A stretch of 32,688 nt of DNA, from the NCBI GenBank assembly GCA_903885565.1, contig CAISJI010000033.1, positions 1 through 32,688 on the forward strand, read 5' to 3'. The stretch comes from an uncultured Planctomycetaceae bacterium (GTDB taxonomy: Bacteria; Planctomycetota; Planctomycetia; Pirellulales; UBA1268). The stretch's first letter is position 1, and each line of letters begins with the position of its first letter. Below are positions 26,375 through 32,688 of the stretch, piece after piece. The notes beneath the pieces are model-generated. The model did no database searches. It had not been told where the DNA came from and saw only the letters and a list, made by a program, of their open reading frames with translations. Made by a program: the position numbers and the translations under genes.

Positions 26375-27472
26375 TTGAAACAGCACGAGACCAGGCATGA
26401 TCGCCCACACCGCTTCACGTCGTCCCCTGCCCTGCGGGCAGGCGGAGCATGGAGAGGCATCTGCCTTATCGTTGCCACTTCCTGCCTGACTTCCTGCCTG
26501 ACAGGGACAGCACTTTCGCAATCCCCACCGGGGCCCCCGGAGGCCACCGCAGCGACGGCAATCAACGACGACGCGGCTACCCGTATCAGCCTGTTTCGTC
26601 AGCCTGAGATCAGCCTGCCCGAGGTCGACTCCTGCGTGATTGGGGCAGTCGAACCGCAGAGCGAGCGATTTCTGGTGCGCCTGGGAAACTACGGCCCCAC
26701 AGCTCCGCTGGTGCTGCAGGCCTGGGATGCCGGGAGATTCACCAAGTTGCAGGTGCCCGCCGGCTGCCAGCGGGGCCTGTCGAGCGAGCCTGACACCACG
26801 GCAGTGCAGGTGCATGGCCGCGAGATCGGCATCTGGATCGATTCCGATCATCCCCGCCCGGCGCTCGGGGCGTTGCTGCCGATCACGCCCGCCTACTGGT
26901 GGCAAGAGCTATCCCGCGCGCCGCTGCCCTTCAATGATTCAAACCGCGAGCCAAACCGCGAGCTTGCCATCGCCTTCGATCTCAAAGTTCCCACCGCCGG
27001 CCGCGAGGGCGCGGCAGAGGTTTATGTCACCACCAATTTTCTGTTCCGCGACACCCGCTCAAAGCAGGCATTCTGGCTGGCCGCCACGCTCTTTGACCCC
27101 CGCGGCGAGGCACGCTTTCCCGACACGGTGCATATGGATACCTGGGAAGCGGGCACGCAGTTGCCGATTCTCTTTTCTGCCCTCAATACCAAGAGCCGCT
27201 GGCTCCACCCCGGCCCGCGCTCCAGCCTCTTCACCGATCAGCCATTTGCCGACTACCGCACGTTTGAAGTTCGCGTGAGCGCCGCTGAGTTGCAGGCCGC
27301 TCTGGGCGCCATGCGGAATGCCAGGCCGAGTCTGGCGGCAGTCTCTGCAGACCCTCGCGATTACCAACTCACCCACTTCAACATCAATCCCGAGGTCTTT
27401 GCGCCGGAAGGGAGCCGGGGCAGGCTGGGAATGGCGATCCGGGATGTGCGGGTCGATCTTCTCGCCCCCTAA
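26375..27472 (+). CDS. Secreted protein of unknown function (TTG start)
   Basis: A 365-residue protein. No ATG or GTG lies in frame near the N-terminus; TTG 26375, preceded by GGACGAGG at about 6 bases, gives a long basic n-region followed by a hydrophobic core (ICLIVATSCLTSCLTGTALS) and a likely cleavage near SQS. The mature part looks globular, with beta-rich segments (ERFLVRLGNYGPTAPLVLQAW, REIGIWIDSDHP, ELAIAFDLKVP). No recognised catalytic signature is visible. A 12-base tandem duplication (TTCCTGCCTGAC twice) encodes SCLTSCLT in the signal region. The stop codon TAA (27470-27472) is formed by the terminal bases of repeat copy C. Function unknown. Confidence 0.75.
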   Translation: MKQHETRHDRPHRFTSSPALRAGGAWRGICLIVATSCLTSCLTGTALSQSPPGPPEATAATAINDDAATRISLFRQPEISLPEVDSCVIGAVEPQSERFLVRLGNYGPTAPLVLQAWDAGRFTKLQVPAGCQRGLSSEPDTTAVQVHGREIGIWIDSDHPRPALGALLPITPAYWWQELSRAPLPFNDSNREPNRELAIAFDLKVPTAGREGAAEVYVTTNFLFRDTRSKQAFWLAATLFDPRGEARFPDTVHMDTWEAGTQLPILFSALNTKSRWLHPGPRSSLFTDQPFADYRTFEVRVSAAELQAALGAMRNARPSLAAVSADPRDYQLTHFNINPEVFAPEGSRGRLGMAIRDVRVDLLAP

Positions 27473-27594
27473 CTGTCCGTGGAAAAAGTCATCCCTGACC
27501 TTTTTCCACTTTGCCGACCGGTGGAAACGCCGAGGATTTCCACGGTCGGCGGGCATCGCCTCCAGCGATGCGGCACTTTATCCACAGCCTGCTA
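27469..27594 (-). repeat. Three-hairpin repeat element, copy C (inverted)
   Basis: A full 126-bp copy on the minus strand. Its outer bases CTAA contain the stop codon of the preceding gene. In element orientation it shows GCATCGC-TGGAG-GCGATGC, then CCGACC-GTGGAAA paired with TTTCCAC-CGGTCGG, then GTGGAAAAAGGTC paired with GACTTTTTCCAC. Confidence 0.92.
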
Positions 27595-27624
27595 AGGCTG
27601 TCGGTGGAAAAAGTCTTCCATGGC
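27592..27624 (-). repeat. Three-hairpin repeat element, partial copy G
   Basis: CTAAGGCTGTCGGTGGAAAAAGTC begins exactly where copy C ends and matches the same outer end of the element with a small insertion. Only one end is present, so this is a truncated tandem copy ahead of the next gene. Confidence 0.6.
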
Positions 27625-27748
27625 CCTCTGGATTGAAGACCGTCCACTCAGTTGCGCGTGGAAATCACTCTTGCTGTATGCTGCTGAAGGGTTTGGGATT
27701 CAATCACTGGCCGCGGGACTCGCGTGCCACTTTACAAGGAATATTGCC

Positions 27749-28240
27749 ATGCGCGTCCTATCGACCGGGTTTCTTCTGCTTTCTGCCTTGATCAGCCTGG
27801 CTGGCCCGGTTCGCGCGGAGGCACCAGCGGCCGTGACCCCCGCCCAGGAAGCGGCTATCGAAGCAGGCATCAAAACCCTTTCTGGGGAGTGGTCGACGGC
27901 GTATCTCAAAAATGATCCGGCGATCCTCGAGCGGATCTGGGCTCCCGATTTTGTCTACGTGGAAGCATCGGGACACCGCTTCACCAAGGCGGAGGGAATC
28001 GCCTCCCTCAAGGCTGCCGCGGGCGAACAGCACACCGTCTCAGAGGCCAGTTCGATCGACGTCCGCGTCTATGGCGGCGGCACTGTCGCTGTCGACATCG
28101 GCGACTATCTGGAGAAAGGGCGCGACAAGGGGGGAAAGCCGTTCGAGCGGAAAACTCGGTTCACGAATGTCTGGGTGCTCCGCGACGGGAAATGGCAGTG
28201 CGTCAGCGGCCACGCATCGTTGATCCCGACAGGGAATTGA
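27749..28240 (+). CDS. Secreted SnoaL/NTF2-like protein (DUF4440 type)
   Basis: A 163-residue protein with a signal peptide (MRVLSTGFLLLSALISLAGPVRA, cut before EAPAAV) and one NTF2-like cone-shaped domain. The pattern is EWSTAYLKNDPAILERIWAP, FVYVEASGHRFTKAEGIASL, a VRVYGGGTVAVDIGDY strand and the final TNVWVLRDGKWQCVSGHASL strand. This arrangement is typical of DUF4440/SnoaL-like proteins, which may act as small-molecule lyases, isomerases or binding proteins. No specific catalytic residue set could be assigned. ATG 27749 follows AAGGA by 9 bases; the longer open frame upstream overlaps the repeat remnant and is rejected. Confidence 0.88.
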   Translation: MRVLSTGFLLLSALISLAGPVRAEAPAAVTPAQEAAIEAGIKTLSGEWSTAYLKNDPAILERIWAPDFVYVEASGHRFTKAEGIASLKAAAGEQHTVSEASSIDVRVYGGGTVAVDIGDYLEKGRDKGGKPFERKTRFTNVWVLRDGKWQCVSGHASLIPTGN

Positions 28241-28260
28241 GGGGGGCCGGCGGACGGTCT

Positions 28261-28417
28261 TAGCAGGCTGTGGATCCAGCGATCCGCCGCAGGATGCGCC
28301 GGTTGTCGACCCAGGAAACGCCAGACGGCCCCTCGACGGGGGCGTTTCCTGCGGTCGACGGCGTGGACTGTCGTCGATCCACGTGGCCATCGAAGATTTT
28401 TTTCCACGGGCAGCTAG
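28261..28417 (+). repeat. Three-hairpin repeat element, enlarged copy D
   Basis: A 157-bp copy from TAGCAGGCTGTGGATC to CCACGGGCAGCTAG, starting 20 bases after a stop codon. Hairpin 2 is extended to GTCGACC-CAGGAAACGCC with its complement GGCGTTTCCTG-C-GGTCGAC. Hairpin 3 is diverged. It ends 47 bases before the acyltransferase start codon and so lies in that gene's probable leader. Confidence 0.85.
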
Positions 28418-28464
28418 AATGGGCCGCGTGCAGCCGCCCACAAAAAGCCTCGATCGACCGATTC

Positions 28465-30495
28465 ATGGATCCCCAAAGCATTGAGGGAAGTGCCGCGGGC
28501 GCGAAACAGATCGGTCGCCGCGGGGAAATTGGCCCTGCGGCGAGGCGGTATCGCGCCGATATCGACGGCCTGCGGGCGATAGCGGTTTTAGCGGTGATCG
28601 CGTATCACGCCTTTCCCCGCGCCCTGCCGGGCGGCTTTATTGGCGTCGATATCTTCTTCGTGATCTCCGGCTACCTGATTAGCGGAATTCTCTTCCGGGA
28701 ACATGCCGCGGGCGCCTTGAGCCTGAAAAACTTCTATGCGCGGCGCATCAAGCGGATTTTCCCCTCCTTGATCGCGATGCTCGTGCTTGTGCTCGCCTAT
28801 GGCTGGTTGGCGTTGCTGCCGAGTGAATACAAGGCTGTGGGCCGCCATGTAGCGGCGGGAAGCATCTTCGTGCAGAACATCGCCCTTTTGCGGGAAAGCG
28901 GCTACTTCGACACCGCTGCTGCGCTTAAGCCGCTGCTGCATCTGTGGAGCCTCGCCGTCGAGGAGCAGATGTATCTCTTCCTCCCGCCGCTGCTGGTGTT
29001 CGTCTGGCGCAGAAATTTCCCGATTGTTCCGGTGATCGGCGTCTTGGCAGCATGTTCGTTTGGAGCGAATCTGTACGCATCAGAACGGTTTCCGGCCGCT
29101 GATTTCTTCCTTATGCCGTACAGAGCCTGGGAGTTTTTCGCCGGAACATTGCTGGCGGTGTGGCACGACCGCCAGAGCATGACCGTCCCCCGGCCGTACC
29201 GTTGCCACGCCCTTGCCGGAGTGGGTGGATTGCTTCTGGCGATCGGATTCGGCTGGTTCGCCCACGGCGATGCCTACCCCGGATGGAGAGCGCTGGTACC
29301 GGTGGCAGGAGCGGTCGCACTCATCGCCGCCGGCCCTCTCGCCTGGCTCAACAGGCGGGTTCTCTCTCAGCCAGTGCTGGTCTGGATCGGGCTGATCAGC
29401 TACCCGCTCTACCTCTTTCACTGGCCGCTGATTTCATTCGTGCACATCATGCGGGGCACTACCCCCAATCCGAAGGCCATCGCAATCGCAGTGGCTCTGG
29501 CCGTTGGGCTGGCCGTAGCGAGTTACTACGCCCTGGAACGGCGCATTCGCCACAGCAAGTCGCCTTGGACCGTGCCGATGCTTGTGCTCTGCTTTTTGGG
29601 ATTGGGCCTGGTGGGCTACGGCGTGTGGCGGGGGAACCTGCCACCGCGACCGGGCGCTCGCAACGCACACAAGCATCTCGATGCTGCCATAGCGGAACGG
29701 GGCAGAAGTCAAAGGTTCCAAGGCTGGCCGGAAAATATGGTATGCGAAATGATTGAAAGACATGCCATCGGCGGGGATGGACCGCAGACACTCGTCGTCG
29801 GTGATAGCCATGCGGCCATGCTGGCCACGCGAATCCATGAACTGCTCCACGACGGCGGGAAAGACGCTCGCGGCGCAGCCCTGCTCGTGAGAGCAGGGGC
29901 ATGCCCGTTGCCCGGGCTCACCAGCCCAACGCGACAGTTCGCCGAAAATCTTATCCCCGTGATGATGAAAGAAGTGGCTTCCAATCCAGCCATCGATCGG
30001 GTCGTTATTGTCGCTTTTTGGTCTCATTACTTCTCCCAATGCTGGAAAAGCCCAGGAGGTGACCGATACTTCATCAATGGTGTCGCGTTGAATCTGCCGG
30101 AAGGTCAGGAGATGGCTCTGTCGGCACTCGGCGCCATGGTCCGCCAACTCGTCGACGGCGGTAAACAAGTGACGGTGGTCCTGACGGTGCCGTTTGGAGA
30201 GGGACTGGATCCTCGATCAGGTTATCGCAGAGGGTTTTTGGGCGGACTGGAGCGAACGACGCAGCCGCTCACTGTCGCGAATTTTCGCCGGAGGCATGGC
30301 CCGCTGAATGACGCAATCGCGACGATCGCGCGTGCCAACGGGGCCGACGTGATCGATCCGGTTGACTCACTGCAGATCAATGGCGTGTGTATCTTCGAGG
30401 ATGAAAACGGCCCTATCCGCTTTGACGACAGCCACCTCCGCGTTGAGTTTTCCCGCCGGCACGCCACGTACATCGATGCCTTGATCAGCCCCTGA
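28465..30495 (+). CDS. OafA/YrhL-type membrane acyltransferase with C-terminal SGNH domain
   Basis: A 676-residue inner-membrane enzyme expected to transfer acyl groups (usually acetyl) to a cell-surface polysaccharide or other glycan. The acyltransferase-3 domain starts with RYRADIDGLRAIAVLAVIAYH (catalytic-type H48), then GGFIGVDIFFVISGYLI, FYARRIKRIFPSL and HLWSLAVEEQMYLFLPPLL, and has about ten helices up to residue 385. The periplasmic SGNH domain follows, with VVGDSHAAML (S448) and DDSHLR (D654/D655, H657), which make up a hydrolase-like active site. ATG 28465 is used because the open frame further upstream translates repeat copy D; no good Shine-Dalgarno is visible. The acceptor is unknown. 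Confidence 0.92.
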   Translation: MDPQSIEGSAAGAKQIGRRGEIGPAARRYRADIDGLRAIAVLAVIAYHAFPRALPGGFIGVDIFFVISGYLISGILFREHAAGALSLKNFYARRIKRIFPSLIAMLVLVLAYGWLALLPSEYKAVGRHVAAGSIFVQNIALLRESGYFDTAAALKPLLHLWSLAVEEQMYLFLPPLLVFVWRRNFPIVPVIGVLAACSFGANLYASERFPAADFFLMPYRAWEFFAGTLLAVWHDRQSMTVPRPYRCHALAGVGGLLLAIGFGWFAHGDAYPGWRALVPVAGAVALIAAGPLAWLNRRVLSQPVLVWIGLISYPLYLFHWPLISFVHIMRGTTPNPKAIAIAVALAVGLAVASYYALERRIRHSKSPWTVPMLVLCFLGLGLVGYGVWRGNLPPRPGARNAHKHLDAAIAERGRSQRFQGWPENMVCEMIERHAIGGDGPQTLVVGDSHAAMLATRIHELLHDGGKDARGAALLVRAGACPLPGLTSPTRQFAENLIPVMMKEVASNPAIDRVVIVAFWSHYFSQCWKSPGGDRYFINGVALNLPEGQEMALSALGAMVRQLVDGGKQVTVVLTVPFGEGLDPRSGYRRGFLGGLERTTQPLTVANFRRRHGPLNDAIATIARANGADVIDPVDSLQINGVCIFEDENGPIRFDDSHLRVEFSRRHATYIDALISP

Positions 30496-30522
30496 ATTGA
30501 CGAACGGCATGCGATCTCGATG

Positions 30523-30543
30523 CCTGTGGAAAAAGTCATCCCC
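30523..30543 (-). repeat. Three-hairpin repeat element, short remnant F
   Basis: CCTGTGGAAAAAGTCATCCC matches the outer arm of the full elements (CCGTGGAAAAAGTCATCCC in inverted orientation). Nothing further of the element is recognisable. It lies 28 bases after the acyltransferase stop. Confidence 0.55.
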
Positions 30544-30637
30544 GCCCCTCTGCGGCCATGAGATCCCGCGTGTCCCAGATTTTCCCGGCGGTCTGGAACG
30601 TCATCCGATCGGCTGGGCGGGATGGTGCTCGTTTTCC

Positions 30638-30667
30638 TTGTCGAGCACATGGCAGACCGGGTATGAT
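30638..30667 (+). promoter_or_regulatory. Putative sigma70-type promoter of the VPEID micro-protein
   Basis: TTGTCG (30638-30643) and TATGAT (30662-30667) are separated by 18 bp and lie about 48 bases upstream of the start codon. Together with the terminator after the gene, they indicate a single-gene transcription unit. Confidence 0.45.
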
Positions 30668-30714
30668 CCCTTCGGCTCCTGTGCCCAGGTTTCTCTCACA
30701 CAAAGGAGGATCGC

Positions 30715-30909
30715 ATGGTCCGCAAGTCTCTGTGGTTTTTGGCGATTGCCTGCGTCTACACCGTCGCTCTTGGACAGTCTGCCCAGGCGGGTTCGCCCCC
30801 AGCCGTTCCCGAGATCGATCCCGGTTCGTTCGGCAGTGCCGCGGCCCTGCTGATCGGCTCGCTGGCTTTGGTCGAGCGACATGCCCGCCGCCTGATCACC
30901 AAGTCCTAA
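30715..30909 (+). CDS. 64-residue secreted micro-protein with VPEID-CTERM-like sorting tail
   Basis: A small protein made almost only of sorting signals. Residues 1-25 are a signal peptide (MVRKSLWFLAIACVYTVALG, then QSAQA). Residues 31-64 are a VPEID-CTERM-type tail: VPEIDPGSFG, a hydrophobic helix (SAAALLIGSLALVE) and a basic end (RHARRL). Exosortase enzymes recognise such tails at the inner membrane. Only GSPPA lies between the two signals. The AAAGGAGGA ribosome binding site (30702-30710) is among the strongest in the window, and a promoter-like pair and an intrinsic terminator frame the gene, so it is probably well expressed. No exosortase gene is in the window. Confidence 0.8.
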   Translation: MVRKSLWFLAIACVYTVALGQSAQAGSPPAVPEIDPGSFGSAAALLIGSLALVERHARRLITKS

Positions 30910-30934
30910 TTTCTATTCCACGGAATGCTCACAG

Positions 30935-30973
30935 CCGGGCCGAACATCACAGCGTGTTCGGCCCGGTTTTTTT
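30935..30973 (+). terminator. Intrinsic terminator of the VPEID micro-protein gene
   Basis: A 12-bp GC-rich stem (30935-30946 with 30955-30966), an 8-base loop and seven T residues (30967-30973). It lies 25 bases after the stop codon. Confidence 0.93.
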
Positions 30974-31225
30974 GCACCAGGGGACGTACCGAAAATGTCA
31001 GATTCCGCCCAGGCTGTCCCTGTCCCCGTGCCGAACGTGGCGGGCTGCGCCCGATCTGCAAGATTCACCCAAGGCTCCTCGATTGTTTCGGCTCATCGGA
31101 AGATCGACAGATGCATCGATGGGATCGCGTATCGATAAAGCAACGCCCGATTCCGTCAGGTGGCATAGACTGCGAGCGGACAGTCTCTCAAGCGTCGCCC
31201 CCCTGCCGGCTGACGGTTCTTTGCC

Positions 31226-31363
31226 ATGCACAAAAAGCCCCACCTTCCCACAAAGATCTGTGCGGCATGCGGCCGTCCGTTCGCGTGGCGGAAGAAATGG
31301 GAACGCGTGTGGGATGATGTGAAATATTGCTCCGAACGATGCCGAAAGGGGCTCAAAAAATGA
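31226..31363 (+). CDS. DUF2256 family small Cys-rich protein
   Basis: A 45-residue protein, MHKKPHLPTKICAACGRPF continuing with AWRKKWERVWDDVKYC and SERCRKGLKK. It matches the DUF2256 family along its full length. Four cysteines in two pairs (CAAC at 12-15; C35 and C39 in YCSERC) look like a small zinc-binding fold. The family is often found next to, or fused with, photolyase/cryptochrome genes; its function is not established. The TGA stop overlaps the ATG of the next gene (ATGA, 31360-31363), which suggests translational coupling with the photolyase-like gene. The ribosome binding site ahead of ATG 31226 is weak. Confidence 0.92.
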   Translation: MHKKPHLPTKICAACGRPFAWRKKWERVWDDVKYCSERCRKGLKK

Positions 31364-32451
31364 ATGATGCGGTTCTTCATCTGGGCCGACACCTGCGGCT
31401 CGACGACAACCCCTGGCTCGCCTCTGCGGCGATGACACACGAGCGTCTGCTGCCCGTATTTGCGCTCGATCCGGCGCTTCTCCGGGGGGCCCATCAGGAG
31501 GCGTTTCTGCTGGCGGCGCTAGCCGATCTGCAGTCAGCGCTCCGCGCGCTCGGCTCAGACCTGTTACTGCTGCATGAGCCGCCACCTGCCGAGGTGAGGC
31601 ATCGCTACGATTCGCCGCTGCGCATGATCGACGACGGCAGCCTTCCGTTTGATCCCCTGACAGCTCTTCGCAGCTACACCCCGTTTCGCCAGCGCGTCGA
31701 AGCAGCAGGCGTGCGTTTCAGTCAGCCGATCGATGCCCCGCGGCGTCTGCCCCCTCTTCCCGAAGGGGTGGTGTGTGAAACGATCGAGGCCCCTGACATC
31801 AAGCAAATCCTGGCGGGGGGTGCATCGCCTGCCCTCCGGCACTGGCAGCAGTATCTCGATCGTCGGCTCCCCGACACCTACAAGCAGACGCGCAATGGGC
31901 TTCTGGGCCAGGACTACTCCAGCAAACTCTCCCCCTGGCTGGCCTGGGGATGCATCTCGCCGCGACGCATTGCCAGCGATCTGGCTCGCTACGAGGCGGA
32001 ATTCGGCGCCAACGACGGCACCTACTGGCTGTGGTTCGAACTCTTGTGGCGCGATTATTTTTCTCTGCGCGCCGATCACACCCGAGTCGATTCAGTTGTG
32101 CCTGATACCAACGATGACCGCTGGCAGGCCCTGGCGACGGCCCGTCTTGGTCACCCCTTTGTCGATGCCGGCGTACGAGAGCTCAACGCCACAGGCTTTC
32201 TGGGCAACCGCATGCGGCAGATCGTCGCCAGCTACTGCATCAATGAGTTGCAATGGCCATGGGCAGTAGGCGAGGCATATTTTGCCCGCCATCTGATCGA
32301 TTATGATCCGGCGTCAAACGTGGGAAACTGGCTCTACATTGCCGGGAGTGGTGCAGATCCGCGCGGTGGGCGGCATTTTAATATTGAGAAGCAGCAGGAG
32401 ATGTACGACGCCGATCATGCCTACACAGAATTCTGGAGCGAGCGAGCATGA
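31360..32451 (+). CDS. Cryptochrome DASH / photolyase family protein
   Basis: A 363-residue FAD-binding protein of the cryptochrome/photolyase family, probably blue-light dependent. The N-terminal antenna-type Rossmann domain is recognisable (LRLDDNPWL) but lacks the usual WFRxDLR opening, here LHLGRHLRL. The FAD domain has DYSSKLSPWLAWGCISPRRI, WFELLWRDYF, GHPFVDAGVRELNATGFLGN, RMRQIVASYCINELQW and HLIDYDPASNVGNW, then GADPRGGRHFNIEKQQ. These are DASH-type signatures. It is short for a Cry-DASH (often 430-500 residues), with a reduced N-terminal domain and a short C-terminus. ATG 31360 is chosen because AAGGGG precedes it and it overlaps the DUF2256 stop; TTG 31327 is less likely. Repair activity on CPD lesions is possible but not shown. 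Confidence 0.93.
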   Translation: MNDAVLHLGRHLRLDDNPWLASAAMTHERLLPVFALDPALLRGAHQEAFLLAALADLQSALRALGSDLLLLHEPPPAEVRHRYDSPLRMIDDGSLPFDPLTALRSYTPFRQRVEAAGVRFSQPIDAPRRLPPLPEGVVCETIEAPDIKQILAGGASPALRHWQQYLDRRLPDTYKQTRNGLLGQDYSSKLSPWLAWGCISPRRIASDLARYEAEFGANDGTYWLWFELLWRDYFSLRADHTRVDSVVPDTNDDRWQALATARLGHPFVDAGVRELNATGFLGNRMRQIVASYCINELQWPWAVGEAYFARHLIDYDPASNVGNWLYIAGSGADPRGGRHFNIEKQQEMYDADHAYTEFWSERA

Positions 32452-32546
32452 TCCCGGCAGGCTCTTGATATCGCGAACCTCTGCCACCGCGTTGACGCTG
32501 AAGGAGGCAGCAAAGGCGGCATCGTCATTGGCGCGGCGCAGTCTCT

Positions 32547-32688
32547 TTAGAGCGCATCCGACTTACGTGTAGCGTCGGCTTCGGGACGGCAAAAGTCTCG
32601 TCGCTTACGCTCCTCGAGCGTTCGCCGACCCCTCCGCCTCCATCGCTCGATCTATTTGCCCAGTCGTCGCTACAGCTATCCCGGATGC
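32547..32688 (-). mobile_element. MITE-like element, copy 2 (inverted, runs off the right edge)
   Basis: On the minus strand this matches 13346-13490 along nearly its whole length. Shared blocks include GATGGAGGCGGAGG, TCGGCGAACGCT and ACTTTTGCCGTCCCG, and the end AAGTCGGATGCGCTCTAA corresponds to the right end of copy 1. The outer end is cut by the window edge after CCGGATGC, probably only a few bases short. No transposase is encoded. Confidence 0.75.

Noticed and set aside
28270..28464. N-terminal extension of the acyltransferase
   Set aside because: The extra residues are translated repeat element D; the family starts close to RYRADIDGLRAIAV, consistent with ATG 28465.
31327..31359. Upstream TTG/ATG starts for the cryptochrome gene
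   Set aside because: They would overlap the DUF2256 coding sequence extensively; ATG 31360 has a Shine-Dalgarno and the classic ATGA overlap.

Overview
The window looks like a chromosomal segment of a high-GC planctomycete, most likely of the Pirellulales type. The assignment rests on lineage markers in the sequence. One giant exported protein carries an LEPR-XLL motif. A tiny protein ends in a VPEID-CTERM-like sorting tail. There are several secreted proteins of no recognised family and many small dispersed repeats. No rRNA, tRNA, CRISPR array or transposase gene was found.

Layout. Positions 1-5517 (+) hold the tail of a membrane transporter-like gene, ribonuclease D, a GGQ release-factor-like protein, a GMC oxidoreductase with no canonical start codon, a lipoprotein and an eight-helix membrane protein. 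Positions 5539-9343 (-) hold an HD-domain protein boxed between two 48-bp direct repeats, a secreted hypothetical protein, a SHOCT-like small protein, and a protealysin-type M4 protease with its emfourin-like inhibitor. From 9683 to the end everything is on the + strand: a 1175-residue secreted protein, the addB-addA recombination nuclease/helicase pair, a fasciclin protein with a clear terminator, an outer-membrane-barrel protein, the LEPR-XLL/leucine-rich-repeat/Fn3/Ig-like giant, two secreted proteins, an OafA-type acyltransferase with an SGNH domain, the VPEID-CTERM micro-protein, and a DUF2256-cryptochrome DASH pair.

Functional groups. AddB and AddA should form one double-strand-break processing complex. 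The M4 protease and emfourin form an enzyme-inhibitor pair. DUF2256 and the photolyase-like gene overlap by 4 bases and are probably translationally coupled. Many remaining genes encode envelope or exported proteins.

The most striking non-coding feature is a family of about 125-bp elements (four full copies, three remnants). Each folds into three consecutive hairpins with compensatory changes between copies. All copies lie just downstream of stop codons, and in two cases the element's terminal bases are the stop codon itself. A second, MITE-like family with terminal inverted repeats has one copy inserted exactly at the end of one of these elements and another running off the right edge. All family assignments were made by eye, without database searches.
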